This document shows positions 17,251 to 27,180 of a DNA stretch of 46,209 nucleotides, piece after piece. Below the pieces are notes generated by a model. That model did not search any database, had not been told where the DNA came from, and saw nothing but the letters and a program-made list of their open reading frames with translations. Each line of letters begins with the position of its first letter. Position 1 is the first letter of the stretch. The stretch lies in the NCBI GenBank assembly GCA_021161775.1, contig JAGGZY010000013.1, forward strand, positions 1-46,209, given 5' to 3'. A program made the position numbers and the translations under genes. Source of the DNA: Dehalococcoidales bacterium. Its GTDB lineage: Bacteria; Chloroflexota; Dehalococcoidia; Dehalococcoidales; UBA5760.

Positions 17251-17826
17251 TTAATCTACCCCCTTCACTATAGTTTCTTCATAAGCTCGGTTCATAGCTT
17301 TAATATTCTTATCCGCCAGCTTGCCAAATCGCTGCTTCAGGGGTTCCTCCAAGGACCCTAGTGAGATAACCGCCACCACCTTCAGTAACGCCCCTATCAT
17401 TGAGGTATTGACGATGGGAACTCCGAGTAACTCTCGGGCAATTCTGGTAGCATCAACGGTAGCCGTTGAGCAACTAAGTTTAAATTCCTTAACAACTTCT
17501 TCTGGCTTCCGGGGGGTATTAACTACCAGTATTCCACCAGCTTTAAGCCCGGAGGTAACATCAATAACGCTCAGTAAACCGGGGTCAAGCACCACTACTA
17601 TATCCGGCTCGTCAATCTCCGACCTTACCAGGACAGGTTTATTGCTATCTATCCTAAGAAATGCCAGCACCGGGGCGCCTCTCCTTTCGGCACCGAAGGC
17701 CGGCATTGCCTGAGCATATTTACCCTCGCTTATCGCTGCCTGAGCCACCAACTCAGTAGAGGTTACCGCCCCCTGACCACCACGACCATGCCATCTAACC
17801 TCAATCAGTCCTGCCGTATCTATCAC
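17251..17826 (-). CDS. porC: 2-oxoacid:ferredoxin oxidoreductase, gamma subunit
   Basis: The 191-residue gamma subunit begins IEVRWHGRGGQGAVTSTELVAQAA, the family's N-terminal signature, followed by MPAFGAERRGAPVLAFLRID and a Val-rich strand DIVVVLDPGLL. It is the first gene of porCDAB, with a possible RBS AGGAGGC about 6 bases upstream of the ATG. The order gamma-delta-alpha-beta matches archaeal and many anaerobic bacterial enzymes. In an anaerobe the complex would supply reduced ferredoxin and acetyl-CoA, or run in reverse for CO2 fixation; the direction is inference. Confidence 0.92.
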   Translation of the reverse strand: MIDTAGLIEVRWHGRGGQGAVTSTELVAQAAISEGKYAQAMPAFGAERRGAPVLAFLRIDSNKPVLVRSEIDEPDIVVVLDPGLLSVIDVTSGLKAGGILVVNTPRKPEEVVKEFKLSCSTATVDATRIARELLGVPIVNTSMIGALLKVVAVISLGSLEEPLKQRFGKLADKNIKAMNRAYEETIVKGVD

Positions 17827-17859
17827 CTAAAAGCCTCCTAAATTTATACTACAAAAAAC

Positions 17860-17932
17860 CGCCCCTGGAGCGACTTGAACGCTCGCCCCCAGCTCCGGAG
17901 GCTGGTGCTCTATCCACCTGAGCTACAGGGGC
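17860..17932 (-). tRNA. tRNA-Arg (CCG)
   Basis: The acceptor arms GCCCCTG and CAGGGGC pair, the anticodon stem-loop is CCAGC-CTCCGGA-GCTGG (CCG), the T-loop is GTTCAAG, and the discriminator is G. No CCA is encoded; the minus strand continues GGTTTTTTG, a T-run that may help end the transcript. Confidence 0.95.
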
Positions 17933-17947
17933 TAACCTCAGTTTTTT

Positions 17948-17977
17948 ATTATACTGCCATTAGTCTAAACAATTCAA
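17948..17977 (-). promoter_or_regulatory. Promoter of tRNA-Arg
   Basis: TTGAAT (17977-17972) and a perfect TATAAT (17953-17948) lie 18 bp apart on the minus strand, putting the start about 10 bases before the tRNA. Confidence 0.6.
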
Positions 17978-18000
17978 TGGGATAATCTACCCTGACGTTC

Positions 18001-18432
18001 CTACAGACGGGGAGAAAACAGATACTGGGTAGTAGTTCTAAGTCGCTTCCTTGTTACGGCTAACTGCGGTTTATAGATAACAATCCTTCCCTGTCGTACC
18101 GTAACCGGCATATCCAAAACCCCGGAGATAACCTTAGTTACCACCTCATTGGGGCAGACTATCGCCATTTCACCCTGACCAGTACCTACCTCAATAAGCA
18201 GCGGCAATAGCAACCTCTTCTGCTCATCAGCAGTTAATAAGCTAGCCAGATAGGCTAGCTCCTTCCGGCTAAACAGATGGGTGCTGCCATCCTTACATAA
18301 CAGGTGAGGATATTCCTCAGTTAGCAGTTCAGCCAGCGATTTTTGCTGACGGGGTAGGTGGGCATTGACTACCTTTAGCTCACTCTTCAGACATTCCTGG
18401 AGCATCCGTTCATAGGGTAATTCGTTAGTCAT
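18001..18432 (-). CDS. DUF61/UPF0216 family protein at the end of the V-ATPase operon
   Basis: The 143-residue protein resembles the mainly archaeal UPF0216 (DUF61) family: LPRQQKSLAELLTEEYPHLL, then KDGSTHLFSRKELAYLASLL, then a strand-rich half with LLIEVGTGQGEMAIVCPNEV. It is soluble with no signal peptide. Its start directly abuts the stop of the subunit D gene (18433), so it is the tenth gene of the V-ATPase operon. No function is established for the family. Linkage to the ATPase could mean an assembly or regulatory role, or simply that the operon was inherited from an archaeal-type donor with its neighbour. Confidence 0.7.
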   Translation of the reverse strand: MTNELPYERMLQECLKSELKVVNAHLPRQQKSLAELLTEEYPHLLCKDGSTHLFSRKELAYLASLLTADEQKRLLLPLLIEVGTGQGEMAIVCPNEVVTKVISGVLDMPVTVRQGRIVIYKPQLAVTRKRLRTTTQYLFSPRL

Positions 18433-19065
18433 CTACCTCCGCTCCAGCAATACCTTCACCCGTTTCAAGCGCGACTTCTCTTCTCTATCCCGTTCCTCAA
18501 ACTTCATATCCAGATACTTTATGGTCGCCTGCAAGCCGGGAATAATCAGATACTCCAGAGCATTAAGTATCCTCTTCGTCCGATTTATCTCCTTACCCAA
18601 TAGCTCCAGGCCCCTCTGGAGCTCAGCCAGCTCAATAATCGTCTCCAGACACTTTCCCGACGACTCCGCCGTCCGGTCCAACCACGAAGAGGTATCCACC
18701 AGACCATACCCCATCCCCACCCGTTGTGCCTTCTTTAACTCAAAGGCGGGAATTCTTACCCCACCGATATTTCTCAACCCGGCAGCGATACCTAAATCGC
18801 TCTCACTAGCCAGCAGCTCCTTCTCCAAGGCAATATAGCCATGATAACCAGCCGCCACCGACAATTCTCGATAGGTTCCGGAAAATTCCTCCAGCAACCT
18901 TCGCTTCGCCTCTACCGTCTGACGGGCTATCTGCAGGAACTCCAGGATAAGTATCGACACCCGGTCCTTGATTATCTTCTGAATCCGGGAAGCTAACGTC
19001 AATCGGCGCTTGAGCTTGATTAACTCAATCTTGGTAGGTCTGGTTACCTTAATCATCTGGGACAT
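18433..19065 (-). CDS. atpD: V-type ATP synthase subunit D (central stalk)
   Basis: The 210-residue subunit D is the coiled-coil rotor shaft inside the A3B3 head. The N-terminus KVTRPTKIELIKLKRRLTLA is the family hallmark. The middle (GGVRIPAFELKK) and the C-terminal helix (LGKEINRTKRILNALEYLII) with an acidic/basic tail match. The gene starts 6 bp after the subunit B stop and ends where the DUF61 gene begins. Confidence 0.93.
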   Translation of the reverse strand: MSQMIKVTRPTKIELIKLKRRLTLASRIQKIIKDRVSILILEFLQIARQTVEAKRRLLEEFSGTYRELSVAAGYHGYIALEKELLASESDLGIAAGLRNIGGVRIPAFELKKAQRVGMGYGLVDTSSWLDRTAESSGKCLETIIELAELQRGLELLGKEINRTKRILNALEYLIIPGLQATIKYLDMKFEERDREEKSRLKRVKVLLERR

Positions 19066-19071
19066 CTATAT

Positions 19072-20475
19072 TTAAACCTTCTCACGATACTTGGGGAGGT
19101 ATTTCTTAATTAGCTTCTGGTTAATCAGTTTCAAGTCCTCCTCAGGCAGGGCAGAGAACAGATTCCAACCGATATCCAGGGTCTCCTCCACGGTTCTTCT
19201 TTCATTCACCCCTTGAGAGATAAACTCCCGTTCGAACCGGTCAGCAATTTCTAGATATATCTTATCCCTTTCCCCCAGTGCCTCAGCCCCGATGATAGTG
19301 GATATCTCCCTGAGGTTACATCCCTCAGCATAAGCCGCATAGAGCTGCATAAAGACATTATTATGGTCCTCTCTTGTCTTATCGGCGCCGATACCCTCTT
19401 TCATCATTCGTGACAGTGACAGGAAGACATCTATTGGCGGGTAGGCTCCCTTTCTTTCCAGCTCTCGCGACAGTACAATCTGCCCCTCGGTGATGTAACC
19501 GGTCAGGTCAGGGATAGGATGAGTAATATCATCATCCGGCATAGTCAGGATAGGCAGAATTGTTACCGAGCCGTCCTTACCTAAAATCCGCCCCGCCCTC
19601 TCATACATTGTTGCCAGATCAGTATACATATACCCCGGATAGCCCCGCCTTGATGGTATCTCCTCTCGCATCGCTGAGAGTTCACGAAGCGCCTCACAAT
19701 AATTGGTCATATCAGTAAGGATGACCAGTACGTGCATCCCCTTCCGCCACGCCAGATACTCACCAGCGGTCAGGGCTAAGCGGGGAGTTGATATTCGTTC
19801 GATAACCGGGTCAGAGGCAGTGTTGATGAAGGCGATAGTTCTTTCCCGAGCTCCGGTCTGCTCCATGTTCTTCATAAAGAAGGCAGCGTCATCATAGCTG
19901 ACCCCAATGGCAGCAAATACCACAGCGAACTGACTCTGTTTACCCTTAACCGAAGCCTGCCTGATTATCTGAGCCGCAATCTGATTGTGAGGCAACCCCG
20001 AGCCACTAAATATGGGCAATTTCTGCCCTCGGACCAAGGCATTTAAGCCATCAATAGCCGAGATACCGGTTTCAATGAATTCGGCGGGAGGCTGACGACC
20101 CGCCGGGTTAATCGCTTCACCATTAACATCTAGATAATCCTCCGGGATTACCTGCGGACCACCATCTATCGGCTCTCCCATCCCGTTAAACACCCTACCC
20201 AGAATAGACTCCGACACCGCCAGTCGTAATGCTTCACCTCGGCACCTTATCCGACTCCTCATCAGATCAACCTCACTAACCCCACCAAACACCTGAACTA
20301 CGGTAGCCTCCTTACTAATATCGATAGCCTGACCCCGTTTTACCTCACCACTAGCCAGGCAGACATCAACTATCTCGCCAAGCTTTATCCCAGGGATACT
20401 TTTAGCAATCAATAACGAACCCTTAGTTCGATTGAGAGCACTGCTTTCAGTTACATAGAGTGAAGATAAATTCAT
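19072..20475 (-). CDS. atpB: V-type ATP synthase subunit B (non-catalytic)
   Basis: The 467-residue regulatory subunit of the A3B3 head contains [18 protein letters not shown], the degenerate P-loop region of non-catalytic B subunits, and [38 protein letters not shown] and the arginine-finger region [20 protein letters not shown] take the ATG at 20475, which overlaps the subunit A stop as ATGA; a frame 16 codons longer lies inside the A gene and is unlikely. The length is typical. Confidence 0.95.
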   Translation of the reverse strand: MNLSSLYVTESSALNRTKGSLLIAKSIPGIKLGEIVDVCLASGEVKRGQAIDISKEATVVQVFGGVSEVDLMRSRIRCRGEALRLAVSESILGRVFNGMGEPIDGGPQVIPEDYLDVNGEAINPAGRQPPAEFIETGISAIDGLNALVRGQKLPIFSGSGLPHNQIAAQIIRQASVKGKQSQFAVVFAAIGVSYDDAAFFMKNMEQTGARERTIAFINTASDPVIERISTPRLALTAGEYLAWRKGMHVLVILTDMTNYCEALRELSAMREEIPSRRGYPGYMYTDLATMYERAGRILGKDGSVTILPILTMPDDDITHPIPDLTGYITEGQIVLSRELERKGAYPPIDVFLSLSRMMKEGIGADKTREDHNNVFMQLYAAYAEGCNLREISTIIGAEALGERDKIYLEIADRFEREFISQGVNERRTVEETLDIGWNLFSALPEEDLKLINQKLIKKYLPKYREKV

Positions 20476-22223
20476 CTTACCTCTCCCTTCTGAACAACTA
20501 AGTTCATTTCCATCTCCGACCACAATCCTTTAATCCTTGGCACAATATCATCATTAGCTATATCCTTCATTCGGGATATCTTCGCCACTATCGGAGACGA
20601 ACGAACATCAGCTACAGTTGCACCAGCATCCAACATTCTCTGGGCTAGTTCATAAAACTTGACTATCGTCCCCATCATCAGTTGTCCTTTCTGAGGAGTA
20701 CAATAGGTATCAATCTCATTGTAGGCACTCTGCATCAGAAAATCCTCACGCATCATTCTGGTTACCACCATAACCAGTTTATCCGTTTCGGGTAGGGCTT
20801 CAGGACCTACCAGCCGCACAATCTCCTCCAGCTCAGCCTCTTTCTGAAGCAGTCTTAAAGCCGTAGCTCGAGTAGCATCCCACTCCGAACTGACCTTAGC
20901 CCACCAATCCTTAACATCCTCAACATAGAGGCTATAGCTGGTAAGCCAATTTATCGCCGGGAAATGCCTCTTGTTAGCCAGGGTAACATCCAACGCATAG
21001 AAAACATCGATTATGCGAAGGGTATTCTGGGTTACCGGCTCACTGAAGTCAGCCCCGGGAGGGCTAACCGCCCCCACCACCGTTACCGAACCCTGCCTCT
21101 GGGGATTACCAGCACACTCTACCAAACCAGCCCTCTCGTAGAAGGCAGCCAGCCGTGACCCTAGATAAGCCGGAAAACCCTCCTCACCCGGTATCTCCTC
21201 CAGCCGACCCCCAATCTCCCGCATCGCCTCGGCCCATCTTGAGGTGGAATCACAAACCAACAGGACATCATATCCCATATCCCGGAAGTATTCGGCGATG
21301 GTAATACCAACAAAGATGCTGGCTTCACGAGCTACCACCGGCATGTTAGAGGTGTTAGCAATAAATATCTCCTTATCCTGTAGTGAGCTACCTGTTGCCG
21401 GATCTTTAAGCCGCCGGAAGCTATAGAGCACATCAGCCATCTCATTGCCCCGCTCACCACAGCCAACATAGATGTTCAACTGCGTTTGAGACCATCGGGC
21501 AAGCTGTTGCAACGCCACTGTTTTTCCCGTACCGAAGCCACCAGGTATAGCTGCCTTACCCCCGAGTGCCAGCGGGAACATATAATCCATAATTCGGGTA
21601 CCAGTAATCAACATCTGGGAAGGAGCTAACCGCTGTTTATAGGGCCGGGGCTTCCTTACGGGCCATTTCTGCAGCATGATAACCTCGCTTACCTTACCAT
21701 TATCACTTATCCGGGCTACTGGCTCTTCAATAGTATACTCACCCTTCGCAATCTCCTTGACTACCCCCTTAACCCCCACCGGTACCATTATTTTATGCAC
21801 TATCAGGCTAGTCTCAGGAACAGTACCGATGATGTCCCCCTGATTAACCACATCTCCCACCTTAACCGTAGGGGTAAATGACCATTTCTTGTCCCGGGGC
21901 AAGGAGAACACTTTTGCCCCTCGCTCAATAAACGAACCCTTCTCCATCAACACAGTCAGCGATTTTTGTAGTCCATCATAGATAGCACCAACAATACCAG
22001 GACCCAACTCCGCCGTCAGAATAGCCCCCGTTCCTCTGACAGTCTCGCCAACCTCCAGTGATTGGGTATCCTCGTGCGCCTGGATTATCGCCTTATCCTC
22101 ATCCAGCCCGATTATCTCCCCCACCAACCCCTTACTACCTATCTCCACAATCTCGTAGACCTGAGACCCTTTCATATCCTCACCGATAATTACCGGACCG
22201 GAAACCCGCCATATTTTACCCAT
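20472..22223 (-). CDS. atpA: V-type ATP synthase subunit A (catalytic)
   Basis: The 583-residue catalytic subunit has a Walker A GGFGTGKT (228-235), where GPFGSGKT is commoner, and the non-homologous insert of V/A-type A subunits (roughly residues 115-190, [19 protein letters not shown]). Downstream are [13 protein letters not shown] with the catalytic Glu, [18 protein letters not shown] (Walker B) and [16 protein letters not shown]. It is expected in the cytoplasmic head either hydrolysing or making ATP coupled to ion flow. Its stop overlaps the B start. Confidence 0.96.
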   Translation of the reverse strand: MGKIWRVSGPVIIGEDMKGSQVYEIVEIGSKGLVGEIIGLDEDKAIIQAHEDTQSLEVGETVRGTGAILTAELGPGIVGAIYDGLQKSLTVLMEKGSFIERGAKVFSLPRDKKWSFTPTVKVGDVVNQGDIIGTVPETSLIVHKIMVPVGVKGVVKEIAKGEYTIEEPVARISDNGKVSEVIMLQKWPVRKPRPYKQRLAPSQMLITGTRIMDYMFPLALGGKAAIPGGFGTGKTVALQQLARWSQTQLNIYVGCGERGNEMADVLYSFRRLKDPATGSSLQDKEIFIANTSNMPVVAREASIFVGITIAEYFRDMGYDVLLVCDSTSRWAEAMREIGGRLEEIPGEEGFPAYLGSRLAAFYERAGLVECAGNPQRQGSVTVVGAVSPPGADFSEPVTQNTLRIIDVFYALDVTLANKRHFPAINWLTSYSLYVEDVKDWWAKVSSEWDATRATALRLLQKEAELEEIVRLVGPEALPETDKLVMVVTRMMREDFLMQSAYNEIDTYCTPQKGQLMMGTIVKFYELAQRMLDAGATVADVRSSPIVAKISRMKDIANDDIVPRIKGLWSEMEMNLVVQKGEVR

Positions 22224-22250
22224 ATCTTACTACCTCGCTAAACACTGTTA

Positions 22251-22604
22251 TTATATTTCGATATCAAACCCGATAGATTTCCTGATATAAGTCTTGTAAT
22301 ACCCGGCAACATCGCTATAGTGGGTGCCATACTTAGATGGAACCTCAACAATGACCGGCGGCATACCCTTCCTCTCTCTGACCCGAGTCACCAAATCCTT
22401 AGCGTGTTCCACATAATCCTCTAATATGACTATCACCCCAACATCAAGGTCGTCCATCACCTCACTAAGCGCCCACCTGACTTCCTTGGCAGGATTAGCT
22501 TCATCCTTTATTATATAGTATCTACGAACACCAGCCAGCCTCAGTCCACTGACCAGGTCCTCGTCCCCAATAATCACTATATCCAGCTGCTTAATCTGCA
22601 TCAT
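22251..22604 (-). CDS. atpF: V-type ATP synthase subunit F
   Basis: The 117-residue subunit F binds subunit D on the rotor. DIVIIGDEDLVSGLRLAGVR at the N-terminus and VGVIVILEDYVEHA in the middle are diagnostic. The start overlaps the subunit C stop by four bases, and 27 bp separate it from subunit A. Confidence 0.92.
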   Translation of the reverse strand: MMQIKQLDIVIIGDEDLVSGLRLAGVRRYYIIKDEANPAKEVRWALSEVMDDLDVGVIVILEDYVEHAKDLVTRVRERKGMPPVIVEVPSKYGTHYSDVAGYYKTYIRKSIGFDIEI

Positions 22605-23638
22605 TCCGAAAATACCAGATAGTCCTTTATTTCTCCCAGCGGCAGATTATCCGCCGCTGCCTTCAGAATCAACCGCAGGTTCCTTATCTCAACCTCTTTA
22701 ACAATTAAGAACCAGACTACCATCAGCGGGGTCATTATCCGTGGCGACAGCATCTCCCTGAGCAACCGAAATTTATGCTTTTCAATAATTTCGTCAATGA
22801 CAGCAACGCTCTCCGTCTTATTATAGGCAGCGATTACCTCCTCGACTATCCCTCGATAAAGAGAGCTTCCCACCGCCCCAGGGATATCAAGCAATTTGCG
22901 CGACATTAAATCTAGCGCCAATCTATTTGAAATCATATATCCGCCGCTGAGTATCGCTCCACTAGCCTCAGTACCAATGCCCCCGATTACCGCCCGGCAG
23001 ATAAGCTGGAGGTTTACCATATCGATAACGATACTAAACGCCCTAATCATCAACGACCTATCAGGCATCCTCTTGGGCAAGTTTAGCAGATTCCAGTAAT
23101 ACTCCCCATCCAGTTTAGCCTCAGTTATAAGTCTTGACTTAGCACCTTCCCCTGAATATCCCCTGAGGATAGCAGCATAAGTCTCTAACTTGCTATCCAC
23201 CAGCACCTTGACCACCCCGTCAATGCTTTCAGCGGCGGCCATCTCATCCAATAACCCGTGGGTACTGATAACCCCCATCGGTATCATATCCACCTTCTTA
23301 CTAGCCGCGATACCCTGCAAGGCAGCTTTAACATTTAAAACATCGTATTTTACGACATAGGCATTTACCACCCGGCGCACATCCTTAGGCACCAGTTTGA
23401 ACCATTCCAGACGCTCTAGAGAATCACTAAAGTATTGCCACAAACCCCGGTCAGCATCAGCGAAGGTTTTAACCAATATCCCTTCCAGATATCCTCCGAC
23501 ATCCGTATCCCTAATGGCACCTACTATATCCGGCAAGCTAGCTACCCCGGATATCCGGTTTACATGCTCCGAGGTCACTATTTTAGCCTCAGCCCCCTTT
23601 AGGTAAGCTGATATAAACGCGTATTTTGCGTTGGGCAA
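22601..23638 (-). CDS. atpC: V-type ATP synthase subunit C (rotor-ring adaptor)
   Basis: The 345-residue all-helical subunit C links the membrane ring to the central stalk. The N-terminus (KYAFISAYLKGAEAKIVTSE), the VVNAYVVKYDVLNVKAALQG segment and the C-terminal KEVEIRNLRLILKAAADN are typical of AtpC/NtpC, with its threefold repeat of about 110 residues. It overlaps subunit F and lies 9 bp after subunit E. Confidence 0.92.
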   Translation of the reverse strand: MPNAKYAFISAYLKGAEAKIVTSEHVNRISGVASLPDIVGAIRDTDVGGYLEGILVKTFADADRGLWQYFSDSLERLEWFKLVPKDVRRVVNAYVVKYDVLNVKAALQGIAASKKVDMIPMGVISTHGLLDEMAAAESIDGVVKVLVDSKLETYAAILRGYSGEGAKSRLITEAKLDGEYYWNLLNLPKRMPDRSLMIRAFSIVIDMVNLQLICRAVIGGIGTEASGAILSGGYMISNRLALDLMSRKLLDIPGAVGSSLYRGIVEEVIAAYNKTESVAVIDEIIEKHKFRLLREMLSPRIMTPLMVVWFLIVKEVEIRNLRLILKAAADNLPLGEIKDYLVFSE

Positions 23639-23647
23639 AGCCAGCTC

Positions 23648-24241
23648 CTACGAACCCTGAAAGAGTTCCTTATCTATTTCCGGGAGTAGTTTCGGCAGTA
23701 ACATCTCCAGCCTGGTCTCATAGGTATTATCTATCCTGACTTCACCGCTGGCATCTTCGACGATAACCCCACCAGTGCCGGGGCGTCCCTTGACCTCAGC
23801 TACCTTACCGGCTAACTCTTTATCCTTCTCCAAGAGTCGTTGTACCACGCTCACCTGTTGCGGTGAAACATAAATCTTGACCTTACTCGCCCTCAGCCGG
23901 TCGATAGATTCCTTAATCAAGCCAATAAGTGAACCCCCATCATCCGAAAATTCGGACAAACGCTGTTTCACCCTGTCCACCATACCACTAACCAGGTCAG
24001 CCTTAACCCTAGATAATTCTTGACGGGCTTTCACCAAAGCCTGAGCCTCAATTCGAGCCGCTTCCTCCCCGGCTTGCTGGAGAATTTTAGCCGTCTCTTC
24101 CTCCTGCCTTGCCGCCCAGCGCTCTTTTGCTTGAGCAAGCTCCTGCTCCGCCTGAACCTCGGCATCCTTTATCAAGCTATCTGCCTCCGCTCTTACCTTA
24201 TCCAGGACAGCTTGACTTATCTTCTCCATTCCTTTCATCAA
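23648..24241 (-). CDS. atpE: V-type ATP synthase subunit E (peripheral stalk)
   Basis: The 197-residue subunit has a long charged alpha-helical N-terminal half (about 1-100, rich in Ala, Glu, Gln and Lys: coiled coil) and a compact C-terminal domain ending in GVIVEDASGEVRIDNTYETR, the most conserved part of the family. It forms the stator stalk with the small H/G subunit encoded upstream. Two Met codons stand together at the start; the first is used. Confidence 0.9.
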   Translation of the reverse strand: MMKGMEKISQAVLDKVRAEADSLIKDAEVQAEQELAQAKERWAARQEEETAKILQQAGEEAARIEAQALVKARQELSRVKADLVSGMVDRVKQRLSEFSDDGGSLIGLIKESIDRLRASKVKIYVSPQQVSVVQRLLEKDKELAGKVAEVKGRPGTGGVIVEDASGEVRIDNTYETRLEMLLPKLLPEIDKELFQGS

Positions 24242-24247
24242 ATACCT

Positions 24248-24718
24248 CTACATAAGCTTCAACATACTGAACGCCATTATGGCAAACACCAACCCCAAAA
24301 CCCCCAATAACTCGACAAACACCGCTAGCATCATCGAGTTAGTAAATATCTGTCCCTTGGTCTTGGGTAGCAACGATATACCTGAAGCACACACATTACC
24401 CTGATGTATTGCCGAAAAGCATTCAGCAAGGGCCACCATGATGCCGATACCCAGCACCATAAAACCAGCTCCGCCGGAAGCCGGTAGTTTAGGCACCACC
24501 GAATTCATAATAATAATCAGCACAATCAATCCGTAGAAGCTCTGGGTCATCGGCAAGGATGATAACACGATGACATTACGGAACTGCCCTTTGTCCTCGG
24601 ACAGGGTTGCAGTCCCCGCAGATGCCGCCGTAGCGATACCTATCGACGAACCCGCTAGACCCCCTCCCAGAGCTAGGGCTCCACCAAGGACCGCCAACGA
24701 ACCGGGGTCAACTAACAT
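24248..24718 (-). CDS. atpK: V-type ATP synthase subunit K (membrane ring proteolipid), Na+-type site
   Basis: The 156-residue proteolipid has four membrane helices in two hairpins. Glycine-rich helix 1 is followed by SSIGIATAASAG; helix 2 holds LPMTQSFYG; helix 3 precedes AIHQGNVCASGI; helix 4 contains FVELLGVLG with the ion-carrying Glu136. Leu55, Thr58, Gln59, Gln106 and Glu136 line up, with the right local spacing, with the five Na+-coordinating residues of Enterococcus hirae NtpK (L61, T64, Q65, Q110, E139). The ring therefore probably transports Na+ rather than H+. The hairpins are fused in one polypeptide with a single Glu, as in V-type rather than typical archaeal single-hairpin rings. 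Confidence 0.93.
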   Translation of the reverse strand: MLVDPGSLAVLGGALALGGGLAGSSIGIATAASAGTATLSEDKGQFRNVIVLSSLPMTQSFYGLIVLIIIMNSVVPKLPASGGAGFMVLGIGIMVALAECFSAIHQGNVCASGISLLPKTKGQIFTNSMMLAVFVELLGVLGLVFAIMAFSMLKLM

Positions 24719-24734
24719 ATCTAAGTTCTCCTTT

Positions 24735-26723
24735 CTAAGATTTTGCCTGGATGACTACCGAGGTACGTCTTACTAATCTAAACGGACTATACTGCCGCCC
24801 CCCTCCTTCGTAGAACTTAATAAGAAATTCCACAAAGCATAATCTAAGGGAGTGCACAAAACCGGTAATAAAACTGAGAACTAGGTTAAGCAGATGCCCG
24901 ATGATTAAGATTATCACCGCTAAAATAGCGCCCCCGATAACTCCAGCTAAACCATGAACCGATAGCATACCATTGAATAACTGAGCCAGCATATTAAACG
25001 CCGCCCCCAGATAGAAAGTAGCCAATCCTACTCCGGCTAACCTGCAGTACGACATAACATCACCCATCAGTCCGGTGATATCGAATATCCACATCATACC
25101 CCCAATACCCCCCCACTGTTTAACGCTACCGACAGCTAATAATACTATCCCCACCACTATGAGATATTGGGAGATAGCATATAAGGGAGCAAACATTGGC
25201 AGGCTAACATGTAACATAACATGAAGGATATAGGGTACACCAAGTTGAAGGACAATCAAGCCAACCTTATTAAGTATCATCCCTTTATTTCTCTGCTTGA
25301 TTCCCTTAACCAGGGTAATGATATGGGCAATATTAACATGAATAAAGCCGATTATTAGAGCTATGATAACGAAGATTATCGGATTCTGCAAGGCATGCTG
25401 GATGGCAACCGACAGCGCCGGGCTTTCAAAGCCAAACAGGGTATAGATATTACCCATGTAACTCCCGGTAAGCAACCCCAGGGTCAGAGCAACCCCACCA
25501 GATATGTAAATCAACCTCTGGAGCATCTTAAATTGCGGGGAGCTGGAACCGCCCAAGAACTTACCCAACAGGAATCTTGCCACCAGTATCAAACCAACCG
25601 CATAGACAACATCACCTACCATCAAACCGAAGAAGAGGGCAAAGGAATAGGATATTATGGGGGTGGGGTCCCATTCCCTATATTTGGGGGTAGCAAACAG
25701 ATTAACTACGATCTCGAAGGGCTTCATTGCCTTCGGGTTCCTCAACTCGGTAGGCGGCTCTTCAGCAGGCTCAGGTTGCCGAGTATCAACAAACACATGG
25801 TCCAGACTGTTCTTCAGCTCAAAGATTGCCGACTCAGCATTCTTCTCCGGGAGCCACCCCTCAACCAGGGCTATATACCTAGCCTCACTGGCTTGGGACA
25901 AAACTCTCAGTCGCTGATTTTCAGCACTCAACACCTGGCTAAACAGCACCAGATTCTTCACTTCCTGCGCTGCCATACGCTGGAGACCATTTTTTACTTC
26001 AACCGCCTTCTCCTCAAGGTGCTGTAGCTTATCCCCGACCTCACTAAGAAATTCTCTCAGGGTCAGTTTGTTACTGGGCAACGGTAGGACCCTACCACCA
26101 GCACCATTAACCAGAGCCTCTACCGTCAGCTGATTTTTAACCTCACCGACAACATATAAAATAATTTCATCCTCTACCGGGGTAACGATAGTGCCGAATA
26201 GATACCCTTCCAGCTCAGCATATAAATTTTCATATGCCTCACCAGACAGCAGGAATAATCGGGAAAAAAGGTAACCCCCGGAGAATTCCAGATCGCTTAG
26301 CTTAAGACTATCCTGAGCCAGATAACCCAGGTATTTCTGCTCTTCCTTCAGCCTTTCAATCTCGGTATTAACTTTAACCTCTCTCTCACGTAACTTGGTA
26401 AACTTGCCACATACCGACCTTACCTCTTTATCAATCTCGCTAAAGGGTCGAGTGTAGATAACCTCAGTATCCTTCTCCAGGGATACTTCCTGTTTTTCAG
26501 CGATGTAACCCAGCATACTGCGCACCATAGTTAACAGCTCACCGACCTCTTGGCGGCGGCGGTCAATAATATCTCTATCTATCGCCGTCAGCTGTTGACT
26601 CTGCTCGACATGTAACACCCCCACACCCTGCAACACCCTGATAGCCTGCTCCGAGTGCTCCTTCAAGGTAATTACCCTGGCCTTAACCATAGGTTCAGGG
26701 GAATTGACGATTACCGGTATCAC
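24735..26723 (-). CDS. atpI: V-type ATP synthase subunit I (a subunit, ion channel stator)
   Basis: The 662-residue protein has a cytoplasmic N-terminal half (about 1-330) with coiled coil and a C-terminal membrane half with about seven helices from roughly 355. Family features are PTPIISYSFALFFGLMVGD, MGNIYTLFGFES and SYCRLAGVGLATFYLG, plus a late helix containing LSFITGFVHSLRLCFVEFLI. The arginine in VHSLRLCFVEF is at the position of the essential ring-facing Arg. The start overlaps subunit H by four bases. Confidence 0.93.
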   Translation of the reverse strand: MIPVIVNSPEPMVKARVITLKEHSEQAIRVLQGVGVLHVEQSQQLTAIDRDIIDRRRQEVGELLTMVRSMLGYIAEKQEVSLEKDTEVIYTRPFSEIDKEVRSVCGKFTKLREREVKVNTEIERLKEEQKYLGYLAQDSLKLSDLEFSGGYLFSRLFLLSGEAYENLYAELEGYLFGTIVTPVEDEIILYVVGEVKNQLTVEALVNGAGGRVLPLPSNKLTLREFLSEVGDKLQHLEEKAVEVKNGLQRMAAQEVKNLVLFSQVLSAENQRLRVLSQASEARYIALVEGWLPEKNAESAIFELKNSLDHVFVDTRQPEPAEEPPTELRNPKAMKPFEIVVNLFATPKYREWDPTPIISYSFALFFGLMVGDVVYAVGLILVARFLLGKFLGGSSSPQFKMLQRLIYISGGVALTLGLLTGSYMGNIYTLFGFESPALSVAIQHALQNPIIFVIIALIIGFIHVNIAHIITLVKGIKQRNKGMILNKVGLIVLQLGVPYILHVMLHVSLPMFAPLYAISQYLIVVGIVLLAVGSVKQWGGIGGMMWIFDITGLMGDVMSYCRLAGVGLATFYLGAAFNMLAQLFNGMLSVHGLAGVIGGAILAVIILIIGHLLNLVLSFITGFVHSLRLCFVEFLIKFYEGGGRQYSPFRLVRRTSVVIQAKS

Positions 26724-27040
26724 TTCGTCGCTACTCCAGTAATAATATCCACTATGCGTTGGGTAACATTTTCCAGTTTCTTATCCAGGTTGCTGCCAAT
26801 CTCGGCAGACTGTTTCTTAGCTTCCTTAACCTCTCGCTCAGCTTTCTTTTTAGCCTGGCTTATAATCCGCTCTCCTTCCGCCTTGACTTCATTGAGGACT
26901 ATCTCAGAGGCAAGAATTCGGTTCGCCTCGTCCTTAGCATTAAGGATAATTTTATTAGCCTGGCTCCTTGCTTGTTCCATTACCTTCTCCGCCTCAACCT
27001 CAATATCTTCTACACTACTCGAGATCTCTTCAACAGGCAT
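26720..27040 (-). CDS. V-type ATP synthase subunit H/G (small peripheral-stalk subunit)
   Basis: The 106-residue protein is almost wholly a charged helix rich in Glu, Lys and Ala with heptad character (KVMEQARSQANKIILNAKDE, then KAEREVKEAKKQSAEI), as in archaeal AhaH and bacterial NtpF/G. It pairs with subunit E to form the stator. It is the first gene of the operon, whose order H-I-K-E-C-F-A-B-D is the archaeal-type arrangement. Identification rests on composition, size and position. Confidence 0.82.
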   Translation of the reverse strand: MPVEEISSSVEDIEVEAEKVMEQARSQANKIILNAKDEANRILASEIVLNEVKAEGERIISQAKKKAEREVKEAKKQSAEIGSNLDKKLENVTQRIVDIITGVATK

Positions 27041-27180
27041 AACCCACCCCTTTCCGGTTTACTAATTCTATACCGAAACTCTTCCGGCGGCATTATCACT
27101 AAACTCGCTCTACCTGATTTATTGCTTATGGAGATTAAAACACACCAAACAAAGAATTCTAGCCAAAAATCATTAAAATA

